DNA of 64,000 nucleotides from Grammothele lineata (GCA_002150815.3 NDFF03000400.1:248001-312000), one strand, 5' to 3'; numbered from the stretch's first letter, positions 33,546 to 45,163 are shown. Notes: generated by a model from the sequence alone, not told the origin. Made by a program: numbers and translations.

Positions 33546-36316
33546 TCAGGCATCTACATCAATGGTTAGATGCTCTGGGTTCACCCAAACCTCCTCTCCC
33601 CATGCAGTTGACATCCTACCAACCAAGGTGTCTGCAGCCCTCTCATGCACAAAGCCCCATGATGTGACAATATACATGCCCCTCTTGCAACGAGTGAGCA
33701 TGACATTGGTGCGGCGGGGGTCATTCAGGAAACCTAAACCATGGGAGCGAGTGAGAGAGACAATGACATAATCTCTTTCATTGCCTATGCAGATAGATTA
33801 GCTTTGATTTCCATAGAGAGGAGAGCTCTCATACCTTGAAAAGAGTCAACATTGAAGCACTTGTCCTGCCAGACCAGACCGGCCTCCTTCATCTCTGTCT
33901 CCAGGAAGCTCCTCTGGGCATCATATGGGGTGATGATGCAGTACTCTTTCTCCTCTGTCTGGAGCTTCTCAGCAATTTTTAAGACTGTGGCTCTTTCAAT
34001 GGGGTTCTGGGGTCAAAGAGATGAGCAAGGTCCAATGTGAGAGCAACTATTACATACCTGCCAGCTATTCTCATGTTTCAACTCCTGAGAGTCCTCAACA
34101 TGTACAAACCAGCAACAGGACTGGGCAATAGAAACTGGGTGCTCAGGGTTGGATAACAGTTGGCCATGGTAAACAACATCAGAGACAACTTCTCCAATGA
34201 AGGGGGGCATGCGGTCTAGAGCAGATAAAGTCAGCTTGGAACTAGGAATCTGGAGTAAAACCTACATTGTGTGTTCAGAAGCAGGACAGAGGAACGGAGG
34301 TGCTCCATCTCAAAGACACTCTTAATGTTTGGGTCATCTTCAGAGCCAAAGGGAGGCACTGCACATATCAAAGATAAATATTCAAAATTAAGAGCTATCA
34401 ACATAACAAGCTCACATTGCTTGTCATCTCCAATCAGGCACATCTTGTAGATGGTAGGAAACTTCTTCAGAGGAGCAGGGTAGCTTCCTACAGAGATCTG
34501 ACTAGCTTCATCAATGACTGCTGTGTTGATAGGGTTGGCAGAAGTAAATATATGTAGACGTGGATGAGAAAGCATGGATAATGTGCAGAGAAACACTGGA
34601 ACATCCTGGATCTTATTACGTGCTGCCTTGAATTCTGTAGAGCGGATGATGTTCTTGCTAATTTGAGAATATAAGTGCTCATGCCTACAAGCCCATAAAA
34701 TCAACACAGCAGTCAGAGGAGATGATAGGGACACAGACCATCCAAGGTGGAAGTCCTGAGAAACCAGAAGTCTCCAATTCCAGAAGCCCACATCAGCAAG
34801 CTTCTCAGCAATATTCTTCACAGCAATGTTGGACTGGGCAAGGAGCCAGATGCCACGGTGACCTGCAGCCACAGACGAGCAAACAAATGCTGCAATGACT
34901 GTGGTCTTGCCTAGGAATCAATTAGACACTGAAATACCCACCCCACCACATATAGAACAACACTTGCCTGTTCCAGGAGGTCCTTGAATGATAGTCACAC
35001 GGGTATCATTGTCATTAGAGAGCATGTGTTCAACAGCTCTCTGCTGGGACTCATTGAGGGGGCGCTTGGTAACAATATCTGGGATAGAATCTGTTGTGGG
35101 GAAAGTCTCTGGCCAAGAGAAGTCGGGGGACAATGGGCGAAAGATATACTGGATGAAGGGGTTGTCAAAGAGATCGCTCTCGCCTTGAAGCGCTCGAAGG
35201 ACAAAGAGCGATCTTGCCCTGTCAGCGCTGGTAGGCCCATCAACACCTTGTGTGATGATAGCTTTGACAGTACGACCTTCCAAGTTTGCATTGGCCTGGA
35301 TGGCGGCGTTGCGCCCAATGACCCTGCTGATCTGGGCGGAGACCACAATGTTCATCCCAGTCTCGGGGTCGTAGACTTGTAGGCGCTGCCCACGCTGGGA
35401 TGCAAAGCGCAATGAGAACACACAAGCATGCAGAGGACGTGGAAGACATACGTCGGACTTCTGGAAACGGGTTTGGTAGCGGTCCGCGCGAGCGTGCAGA
35501 ACTTGGTTACGGGCGCCAACCGCGGAGTACTCGTGGTCGACGGATCCTGGCTGGACGAACTGTAGGCGCTGCTCGCCGCGTTCGACCTGCGCGAGGAAGC
35601 GCAACTCCTATTAAGGCGCGTCATTAGGCGGAATGAACTGAAGAATGAAGTAGCTCGAAGAATCCACGCACCTCCTCGTCACAGTCCTTCGTGTTGATGC
35701 GCTTCGTATCTTGGATCCTCGCCTCCATGACGTCGAAGCTGCAGATGCATTGGGCAACCCAGGCCTGGATGACAATATTGGCTATGCGCTTGGCGTCGAA
35801 GATGTTGGACGTGCTTGCGAAGACAGTCGGGACGTTCTCCTCGAGTACGGGCGCGCGATCTTCGATAGCAAACTTGATCGTCGCGAGCGGGTCGCGATCG
35901 GCACCACACGCTGCGTCCTGGAGGTCGACCCCGTTGACAAGGCGGATGTTCTGATCCGCGAAGAGGGCGAGAGCAATCTTGGGAAGGTCGAAGGCGGCGA
36001 GCGTTACGTCGGGGTTGCACAGGATGTGGTCGGCCAAGATTTCACGACCGCAGTAAGCGTTTGCACCCTTGTTCTTCGAATGGAATTGGACCGCGATGGC
36101 GCGAGTCTGGACGGAGATGATGAGGTGGGTAAGGGTACCTTTGGGGGAATACGCTGGAGCGAGTCCAACGATACGGGGTGTGGGAGTGTCCGAGAGGAAG
36201 TCGTCCAGTAGCTCCTTGGTGATCTTAGACTCTAGGATGTCATCTGAGACGGCGATCGCAGGGTAGAAATCGTCGATGATGTTCTGGAGAATCGGGGGCC
36301 GGTTCTTGGGAGGCAT
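33546..36316 (-). CDS. UPF1-like SF1 helicase with N-terminal degenerate RNase D-like domain
   Basis: Nine exons: 36316-35672, 35607-35452, 35394-34968, 34910-34739, 34684-34416, 34358-34266, 34215-34058, 34006-33835 and 33784-33546 (776 aa). All UPF1-type SF1 motifs are present: GPPGTGKTT (I), LAQSNIAVKNIAEKL (Ia), IDEASQISV (II), LIGDDKQLPPFG (III), NTQYRMPPFIGEVV (IV), VDSFQGNERDYVIV (V) and NDPRRTNVMLTRCKRG (VI). No UPF1 Cys/His domain is visible. Residues ~45-140 instead resemble a DEDD exonuclease fold (VTLAAFDLPKIALALF, LVNGVDLQDA), but the first catalytic D-x-E is replaced by GLAPAYS, so activity is doubtful. The third intron is GC-AG. It is convergent with the acetyltransferase, 139 bp apart. 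Confidence 0.85.
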
Positions 36317-36766
36317 AATGCTTACCAGAGGAGGACGGGGTGGACGGGGGTGATATGGGAGTCGTCTCGGGTGTGCTCTGGTAGATGGCGAGCACGACCC
36401 CGGTGGCTCATGCAGGAACGAGGACAAGGCGTGTTGACGAGAAGCCACCGACGGAAGAAGCAACGGTGACATCCTGGGTACAAAGCGGGCATTCCCCCTG
36501 CCCGCTTTCCCCGGCGGTACTTATACAACACCTATCGATAGGCACAGTCTCCAATCTCGACACACTCCATGACGCAGCACACGTCTACCGCAGCGTCCGC
36601 ACAGACATATACCCGGTCCAAGAGAATCAACGTGTGTATTCCATGAACCGACTCTCACCGCGTGGTACATTGCGTGAAGTCGTGAATTGTTCCTAGAGCA
36701 CAGCCAAATGCCGAATCGGAAGGTTCCAAAGGGTACCAATACGCCGCGCGATACTGCTTGTCTGAA
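36317..36766. other. Intergenic: helicase promoter
   Basis: Upstream region of the minus-strand helicase and 3' flank of the putative small gene to the right. No independent feature seen. Confidence 0.45.
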
Positions 36767-37138
36767 TCAACTGCTCGAAATTACGATTGAGGTATAATTT
36801 CCGGACGCCCTGTGTACGAGAACGCAAAGCAAGACTAGTCTAGCGTCTCGGATTGATGCGCACCTGTGATTCAGTCCAAACTCCGAGCAGATCCAACTCC
36901 CTGAACTCTCACTCTCCAGAGTCGGCGGGCCGTCAAAAGTTGCTCCAACAACGGCGGTTTCGTCGAGACTGGGAAGTGCTTCGCTTTGGGGACGATTCAT
37001 TGATGGCAGGGGAGAATGACGAGACCGTTGCGTATATTGACTATGGCGATTCCTTGTGGAGAGCCTGAAGCCGGCAGAGAGCAGGTGTAGACGGAGTACA
37101 CGCGTGAGCGCCTTCGCGGCGCGACTCCTTACAGTCAT
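36767..37138 (-). CDS. Putative small protein with mitochondrial-type presequence
   Basis: On the minus strand an ATG at 37138 opens MTVRSRAAKALTRVLRLHLL, an Arg-rich stretch without acidic residues typical of matrix presequences. It then reads NRPQSEALPSLDETAVVGAT. A good intron (GTGCGC...ACACAG, about 36865 to 36813) joins it in phase to a 13-codon end, stopping at 36767. In another frame the DNA on both sides of the same intron reads EFRELDLLGVWTESQ and then GVRKLYLNRNFEQLIQTSS, ending at TAG 36693. That looks more protein-like but would need a 2-base shift in a GA-repeat near 36913. The start is only 84 bp from the TIM14 start on the other strand. Family unknown; low confidence. Confidence 0.35.
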   Translation of the reverse strand: MTVRSRAAKALTRVLRLHLLSAGFRLSTRNRHSQYTQRSRHSPLPSMNRPQSEALPSLDETAVVGATFDGPPTLESESSGSWICSEFGLNHRCASIRDARLVLLCVLVHRASGNYTSIVISSS

Positions 37139-37222
37139 CGGGCGTCTGCTGGTACCGACGAGTGTACCTTGCACTTCGACCGCTTCCCTCTCTTTCCGCC
37201 CTCCGGTTCCGTCCCTCCAGCC

Positions 37223-37592
37223 ATGGCCACTCCCATCATTGTAGGCGTTGGCGCCATTGCTGCTGCTATTGCTGGCCGGTCCCTTCTTCGCGGGGGGTTG
37301 CTGGGCGGTAAGAATGCTGCCGAGCAATGGGTCAAGGGTGGTTTCAAGGCTAAGATGGATAGGAAGGAAGCCATCGCTATCCTTGGTCTCAAGTATGTGT
37401 TCGTCTTACCTCTACCAGGCACTTACAGCCCATAATATTGACCACAGGGATGGTCCTGCACTCAAAAACAAGTTGAAGGATGCGCATCGACAAATTATGC
37501 TTGCAAACCACCCGGACCGTGGTGGCTCTCCCTACCTTGCAAGCAAGATTAACGAAGCTAAAGATTTGCTTGATAAGGAGGGAAGGAGATGA
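37223..37592 (+). CDS. TIM14: TIM14/PAM18, J-protein of the mitochondrial import motor
   Basis: Two exons, 37223-37392 and 37448-37592 (104 aa), with the Lys codon split AA|G. It has an N-terminal transmembrane helix ([17 protein letters not shown]) and a C-terminal J domain with the HPD triad ([20 protein letters not shown]). Size and order are exactly those of Tim14/Pam18 and DNAJC19. It stimulates the ATPase of mitochondrial Hsp70 at the TIM23 channel, driving matrix protein import. The 3' end lies 259 bp before EFM4 on the same strand. Confidence 0.95.
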
Positions 37593-37851
37593 TTGCTTGG
37601 CTGTCTTGCATGGTGCGCTCTGCTTTATGTCGGCCTTTATTCGTCTGACGTGTAGTCTAAGTCTTCGCTTGCTTTCTAGGCTTATCTGTACCAACGCTGT
37701 AATGATATACACTACCTCCCTTCATAATGCATCCCCCGTTCTGCACTGTCGATCATGAGTGTCCATGGCGCCGATCGCATCACTCTGCTCGCACGACTTG
37801 ACACTTCCTCTCGTATGCTGACTAAGCAGACTGTCCTGGTCATCTACTGCC

Positions 37852-38832
37852 ATGTCCTCATCCGATCTCCAGCCATCAAAGTTGGGAACCAAAGCACAGT
37901 GGGTCCTACTGTGGCAGTCCTGACGCACAGACTCACTTCGTTCTCTTAGCTGGGATAACGTGTACTCCTCAGAGCTAGCAAATTTCGAGGACATTGGGGA
38001 TGAGGGAGAGGTCTGGTACGTCCCTGTATCCACATCTAGTCAGCGCAAACATGCCGATACTTCCCCTCTCAATCAGGTTCGGTGAAGATAGTGTGGAGAA
38101 AATGGTGGACTGGACCATAGACAACATTCCGATGGACCCGGCGCCCTTGATCCTCGAAGTGGGTGCAGGCAACGGCAATCTGTTGTTTGCGCTCTGTGAA
38201 GCAGGCTATACCCCGAACAGACTTTGCGGTATCGATTATAGCATCGACGCCGTGAAGCTGGCGCAGGCCATTGCCAAGACAAAGACTACTGTACAGTCAG
38301 CAGACGAGGAGGGCGCTGAGTATGCGGTTCCTGCTATGAAGGACGCCGACAAGATCACGTTCGCAGTGTGCGATTTTCTCCGCGAAGACGTCGCTGCACT
38401 TCCCGGCATGTCCGAGGATGGCGGTGCAGCTCCCGCGGTTTGGGACCTCGTCCTGGACAAGGGTACGTTGGATGCGATCGCACTGGCTGAGAAGGATGAG
38501 AGTGGGCACGCTCCTGCAGACGGATACCCAGCGAGGATCGGACGGGTCGTCAAGCCAGGCGGTCTTTTTCTCATCACATGTAAGTTGCTCTTTTCCCTAG
38601 GTTTCCTCTAGGCTAGATTGAACTGTCTCAGCGTGCAATTTTACGGAGGACGAATTGCGAGTCAAGTTTGCCAACGAAGACACGGGCCTCAAGTTTCAGT
38701 GCGTGTTTGCCCTCGCTGGTATTGTGACTTTTCTGAAACGAAGAATGCAGTTCAAAGATATCGTGGCCCACATTCTCATTCGGTGGGAAGAGCGGAAACG
38801 TGTATTCTAGCATCGCATTCGAAAAGTTATGA
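37852..38832 (+). CDS. EFM4: Protein-lysine methyltransferase EFM4 (METTL10 family)
   Basis: Five exons: 37852-37898, 37950-38015, 38077-38579, 38632-38698 and 38751-38832 (254 aa). The start LQPSKLGTKAHWDNVYSSEL and FEDIGDEGEVWFGEDSVEKM are the diagnostic N-terminus of the See1/METTL10 group. The AdoMet-binding motif I is LILEVGAGNGNLL, and the post-I acidic site and LDKGTLDAIAL follow. The C-terminus WPTFSFGGKSGNVYSSIAF is also family-typical. Its known role is methylation of translation elongation factor 1A. The stop codon lies only 45 bp from the stop of the convergent NOM1 gene, so the transcripts should overlap. Confidence 0.93.
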
Positions 38833-38877
38833 GATCCAAGCACGCATATAAGGAGACGACGGGCATGCTTCCGATCA

Positions 38878-41800
38878 TCACAGCTCTGGGATTACATCCA
38901 TGCCAGTGCGCAGCGTTTGCAACGCAGTCTGGCTTGCCCAACGCAAGAACCCCTCCTCGCCTTTGAACTCCTCCTTCAAAAAATACGTCAAGCCCAAAGC
39001 AAGTGTCTGGATCTTTGCCCCCTTGACGAAAACCCCCTCCACCGCACCCTTGTTCCTCGTGTCTGGGAGGGCGTCTGGGGTTAACAGCGGCGTTCCAAGT
39101 TGTGTATTCGCGAGGACGTGCACGAAAAGCTCGCGCATGAAGTTGCGCGCCTGTGGCTTCAGCGCGGGGAAGTCGACGGGTTTGAGGATCGCGAGGGTGC
39201 AGCAGTCTTTAGCAATCCACCATCCAAAGGCGCGCGCGACGTTGCGGATACGCGTATTCGAGAAGGACTTGACGTTGAACCCCGCACGGTCGTCGTCGGT
39301 GAGATTTTTGAGAATTTCAGCGCCACCGACGGTAGACTCCCCCATATCGCGGAGGAAGTCCCATAGGCAGAACTGGAGGGTGATCCGGTGCGAATGCGAG
39401 AGACGGCAAAGTTGCTGGCCTACTAAGGCGTAGTACGGATTGTACTGCTTCTCCTGTTAGGAAAACAATGGGGTGCGTTATGACTCGAGGAAGACATGGA
39501 ACAGTATTGCATTGCACGCACATTGCCACAGCAGTGTAAGATGACACGGATGATTTCGCGCTGCTGAACCTCCGTGAGCTTCAGTTGCGAAACGCGCTCG
39601 CATGCATCCGCGTAGTCCTTAAATACGCGTCAGGCACTTTTGAACACTCCGCAGGTACCACAATCAGCCTACCTCGCCGCTCATCAGAACAACGAAAACG
39701 CTTCGTCTTATGTCCGTGTTCATACCCTGCTTTTTCGCCAGCTTCAACAGCGTGTTTTCGCTCGGCGCATCCGGCGTCGGCTCATTGTGGGCCTCCTGTT
39801 GATGCTCAACTAGAGGGTCGCCGCCCCACGCGGCTCCAACGAGCCACCACTTGCCCTTTGTGTCGGCAGAGCGGAGGTCCTCAAGAGAAACGCGTAGAGG
39901 TTCGTGTGACATGACTTATCGCGAGGGTAAGTGAACATGACGCCTTCCAGGGAAGACCCAACGAACCGTGACGCTTCTTGCTAAACCCAGACAAGAATTT
40001 CTTCATGCGCTCGACTGCATCATTGCCAGCCTCTTGCCCTGCAGCTTTCTTGACTTTGTTGTTCTTCAAGTTGCTCAGAGTCTCGACCATGAAGCGCGTA
40101 CGGGAGCTGATTGCGTTGGTGTCCGGAGGGAGTTTGGAATGCACAATCTGAATGATACTCTTTAGGGCCGTCGGATCATCCTGACGAAGTTGCTGCCCCG
40201 AGTCTAAGAGAAGATGAGTATGCGTGAAGGTGAGAAATAGGTGAAGCTGACGTACTTCGCGCAACCTTCAAGAGAAGTTCCACCTTGAACTCAGAGAGGT
40301 TACCGTCCAGCAGAGAACGGATGATATCGTAGACGAGGACGCATGACACAACTTGGAAGTTGTACAGTTCTGATAAAAGGACGACCAGATTGGAGCACTC
40401 TTTTCCGAACGAATCGTCTCCTGGAACAATCTCAGTGGAGGTTGTCCCCATATTCCTAAGCGCATTAAAGTGGATGTCGTAAGAAGAGACCACATGTTGC
40501 ACGAAAAAAGCGGCTAAAATTCCATGAGTGAGCTTGGTACACCATCGCATGGTTAGCTGACTCGCTCACCGAATTCGATACCGATGAGTTTATGGAGGGC
40601 TGACACGAACGCAGCGTGTAGTACAACGTATTGGTCGAGAAGCATAGAATGGGAAGCAATGCCATCAATAATGAGCTTCGTCAGGGTCTCCGTGACATCT
40701 GCGACCGTTGTTGTCAGCATGATTCATAGAGACTCGGTGCCCACTTCTGCGTACCATGTCTTCGATTGCTCCTATACAACTCCTCAACACTATCCACAAT
40801 CGATGTTATATTTTGTTCACTCATTCTACCCGAGATACAAGAATGAGCAATCATTACACAGCTAAACGTCGGTGAACACTGACCGGTTCAGAAGACCCTT
40901 AGCTTGTCTCGTCAGTTTGAGTTGTCCCTCGGAGAGCTTCCCAGTGTCTGTTTCTGCTTGCTTCCGGAGATGGGGAGGAATATACTTGATACCTGCAGCC
41001 TCGTTACAGAGCGTGCAATTGTCCAAACGTCCGCGAACGTACCGGATGTGTGAGGCTTGGGAGTAGCATTGGCATCGCTTTCAGAAGATGTCGTCCGTTC
41101 ACCTTCGCCTTCACCCCCATCATGTTCAGCAGCGACACCCTCGTCTTCATTCACATGAACGTCTGCACCGTCGTCGTCGCTGAACCCGTGCCATTCGTTT
41201 TCAGACTCTATCTCGGTCGCATTACTCCCCGCTTCGTGGAAATCCTCATCTTGTTCGATATCGTCCTGTGAATCTGACCCGTCTCCCGTTTCTTCACTAT
41301 GGGAAAGTTCTGAATCTCCGGTCCCTTCATCCTGCTTGGATACTCAGAGTTGGATATCACACCAGGAGCGCACAACTCACATCGTGGAATGGCATTGACG
41401 CTTCAAGAGTGTCTAGGTCCTGGAATAGGTCTTTAAAAGCCTGCATGAACATCTCGCCCCGTTATGGGTTTGGAACGGCGTACCCCCTAGACCGTCATCT
41501 TCTTCATCCATACCATATCGCGCGGTGCGCTGTCCGCCTTTCACCCAACCTAATTTGCGTTCTAAGTAGGCGATATACGCGTCTTCCTGCTCCTCCTGGG
41601 GCGTACGAAGAACAGCCTGAAGAAATGATTTTGAAGGAGCTCTCGGAGCCTCTGCTTTCTCAGCAAGTCTCTGTAGAGCGGTTTTCGACTTCCCGAGTTT
41701 TCCTTTCGGATGTTGCACGTCTCCGTCTGCGGAGCGTTTAGGAGGGGTATCCGCCGGATGTGGAATTGGAGCATGCTTGGACTGTGGTGCATTCAGTTTG

Positions 41801-42112
41801 GCCTTTTTGCGTTGAGGAGAATCTGCGTGGTTCTCTTCCGCGGACCTCTTTCCGCTCCTCGTAAATCCATGATTATGCGAAGCTGAGAAGTGCTCCGCTT
41901 TACGCTGCTTTCGGCTATCCCTTGCTTGCTTACGAGCCTCCTTCCGAGATAACTGTAGTCCTCCTTTGCGTTTGTGCTTGTGAGCGGGCCCTGTACTAAG
42001 ATGATGAGAGGTAGATATACGTCTAGGACGGGTGGGGCGCACCGTTCTGCCCGCTGATCTCCTCGAGGAGCGATTGGGGCAGGGACGGATGGGTGTGGCT
42101 GCGAGGAGGCAT
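38878..42112 (-). CDS. NOM1/SGD1 nucleolar MIF4G-MA3 protein
   Basis: Twelve exons: 42112-42043, 41990-41484, 41430-41381, 41334-41043, 40992-40884, 40825-40755, 40698-40570, 40513-40256, 40203-39967, 39914-39673, 39617-39522 and 39453-38878 (about 878 aa; one acceptor is ambiguous by 3 nt). A basic N-terminus (SRKEARKQARDSRKQRKAEH) and an acidic stretch precede KYIPPHLRKQ and a MIF4G domain (~320-600). An MA3 domain follows (RRSVFVVLMSGEDYVDACER; QYNPYYALVGQQLCRL). This is the Sgd1p/NOM1 architecture, acting in 18S rRNA processing and small-subunit biogenesis. It shares a 167-bp divergent promoter with SART1. Confidence 0.92.
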
Positions 42113-42279
42113 GCTAGAATTTCCCGGAGCGCGGAGCCGACGGGGTCGTTGGGCGCTTGTGGTGGTGGCTCAGTCACTCGCTGTGTCGCTCCGAGTCGAG
42201 TACCAACTGTTGCTTCTTCTGCTCCGTTCCATCGCGTTAACCTCTCCCTTCTTCACCCGCCTCGCCTCGTCCGCTCACC

Positions 42280-45163
42280 ATGTCGATGGAGGAGAGTATA
42301 AGCTTGGAGGAGACCAACAAGATCCGTATCTCCCTCGGACTGAAGCCGCTGACGGACGACAAGGCTCCCACCGACGACAAGGAGAAGCAAGCAGAAGACA
42401 ATTATACCAAACGGCGCGAACGAGATGCAAAGGAGCGCGAATCCAAGTACGCATATGTTTTCCTCTGTGGGTACATTCGTCTTAACGAGTAACCGTTCTT
42501 CTGTAGAGCGGTCCAGGACCGTCTTGCCAAGTGAGTACATCTCTTTTCACCAACATCCGCTGTGTGCTTCTACTTTTCGGCTAGTTCAGGCCCGAGGAGC
42601 AAGTTTGTGATGCTCATGTGGCATTCTTTGTAGGGCGAAGAACAAGAGGGAGCTCAACGCAAAGCTAAAGGGTGCAACTCTTGGCGATGCGGACGACGAC
42701 GCAGATGATACCCTCAAATGGATCAAGAAAAGCAAGAAGCGGGAGAAGGAACTGGCTAAGAAGCGTCAGGAGGAATTAGAGAATATGGACAAGGTCTTCC
42801 AGGGCGCCGACTATACAGAGAGTAAGTCTAGTCTTGCCGCCAATTGGTAAACGACCTCATGCTCAATACATCGCAGAGGACCTCGAAGGTCTCAAAGTCA
42901 GCCATGACTTCGAGGGGATGGATGAGGGCGAGGCCCGTATATTAACGCTTAAGGACAGTCGTATTCTTGACAATGAGGGTATGTTCCTATGTTCCTATGT
43001 GCATATTCCTGTGGCGCTTTGCTAACTCATGGTCTAGAGGACGAGCTTCAAAACATAGACATGGCCGAGCGGGAACGAGAGAAGAAGAACCAGGAGCTGA
43101 AGATCAAGCGCCGCGACTACACCGGCTACGATGACGACGAATTCGCTCCTGGTGCTGATCCTATGAAGCGTGCTGTCCTCTCCAAGTATGATGAATTCTT
43201 GGAGGGGCCTAAGGAGACGGTATGTACGCAGTAGTATCTAGTACGTTCTCATCCTGAGAGGTCGACAGGGCTTTCGACTCGGCAGTTCCTCCACTCCCAT
43301 GCGTGCCAAGAAGGAAGATTCGAATGCTGCAATCACAGTCAACAAATCATTACTGAGCATTGACTATGCCAGTGCGTATATTGCAATGTCGCCATTTCCA
43401 GTTTCTGACTCGTCTTCGTCAGAGAACATCGAGTCAGCAGACTACCTACAGCCTGGAGACGTGGGATTTAAGAAGCCCAAAGTACGTTGTATCTTCCTCG
43501 CCTCTCTCCATCGCTCACTACGTGTTCTAGACCAAGAAGAAGCGCTCATCTCGTCGTGTCAACGCTGAAGAGTCGGATATCCCACCTGTGAATGGCGAAG
43601 ACCAGATGCAGGTAGACGAGAAGCCCATTATCCCTCGACCACGTAATTTGGATGCCAATTTCGTAGATGACGACGAGCTGCAAGCAGCGCTCGCACGCTC
43701 TCGACGCGCAAAACTTCAAAAGCCGAAGAAGCTCTCACCGGAGGAGATTGCGAGACAGAGTACGCATATCATCCCTCCATCCTCGTCGATCGCGTGCTGA
43801 TGAGCGCTACACAGTCGCCGAACAACGGGCTAAATCCGAGGCCAAGGACGTTATTTTGGTCGAGGACAACGAGGACGCTGCAGACGGCGGTTTGACGATA
43901 GACGATACCTCTGAGTTCGTTCGTGCTATAACCTACGACCCCACTGCTATCAAGAAAGAGCCCGCCGATGCGTCCCTGAAGCGCGAGGTCTCAAAAGAAC
44001 CCTCGAACCCTCCCGCGCCGACGGTTAAGCCCGAGGACGCCGACGAAGCCATGGAAGAGATCGAGGCGGGCGAAGTGGTGGTCAAGGAAGAAGAAGACGA
44101 CGAGGCGATGCTCAATGCCATTGAAAACGCCATACGCGAGACTGAGGAAATGGAGGCCAAGCGGGAGCCCGGCGCGTCGGATGCAGCCGTCGGCACGGCC
44201 ATCGAGCAGACATTTGGCTCTGGTATGGCCGCAACGCTCACCATTCTGCGTCAACAGGGCGTCCTTGCGCAGCCCAACGCCGACAAGGAGGAGCGGGAAC
44301 GCGTACAGAAGCAGCGCGACGTCTGGCTGGCCGACTATCGGCGGATGGTTGCCCAGCGTGAACTTGAACGCACGAAGATGCGTGGTGGAAACAAGGACCA
44401 GGCGACGCGGGAGTACGAGAACCGAATCCGCGAGCAGCAGGAGGCGCGCCAGAACCTCGAGTCGTTCAAGAACTACAAGCCGGACGTGAACATCGTTTAT
44501 TACGATGAGTTCGGGCGCGAGCTCACGCCCAAGGAGGCGTGGAAGGCTCTCTCGCACAAATTCCATGGCAAGGGTTCAGGCAAAGCCAAGACGGAGAAGC
44601 GGCTCAAGAAGATCGCGGAGGAACGCAAGAAGGAGGCGATGGCAAGTGGCGACACACCGCTGAGCATGAACCAAGCGTTCCAGATTCGCCAGGAGAAGGC
44701 CGGCCAAGCTCACTTCGTGCTTTCCGTTGGCAACAGAGGGTGCGTTCTGTATCCACGCTTCGACCGTATGTACTGGTTAATTGACCCTCGCTTCTCCAGA
44801 GCTGTTCCTCAGGCGGCGGAATTCTTCGACAGCCAGCCCTTGACAAAGGGCAAGACAGAGAAGAAGAACAAGAAGAAGCAGTCAGCTAAGGACAATACGC
44901 CACAGCTGGACTCAACAGGGTTCATGACTCTACCCGCGCCGCTGCCCAACGGCGGGAGTCCCGTCCCTGGAGCATCCACGAGCAACGGGTCCCCTGCACC
45001 TCGGCCCGGCTTCTCGCGTATCTCTTCTGTCGTCGCCGAGGTCGATACGTCCAAGGAGACGACCCCGGCGCCATCAGAGAGGACGAAGGTCGTTATCGGG
45101 CTTGGCGCAAAACGGAAAGCGACTGGCGAGGCGCAGGGCACTCCGCCGCCGAAGAGGCGGTAG
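42280..45163 (+). CDS. SNU66: SART1/Snu66 U4/U6.U5 tri-snRNP protein
   Basis: Ten exons: 42280-42446, 42507-42530, 42634-42821, 42877-42978, 43038-43219, 43269-43371, 43423-43481, 43531-43759, 43815-44739 and 44800-45163 (780 aa). The N-terminus EETNKIRISLGLKPL is the conserved SART1/Snu66 peptide (similar to the Hub1-binding region of its orthologues). Further landmarks are GLKVSHDFEGMDEGEARILT, RRDYTGYDDDEF, TPKEAWKALSHKFHGKGSGK and a basic C-terminal tail (KTEKRLKKIAEERKKEA). It is a scaffold of the tri-snRNP in pre-mRNA splicing. The second exon is a 24-nt microexon coding AVQDRLA. Confidence 0.94.
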
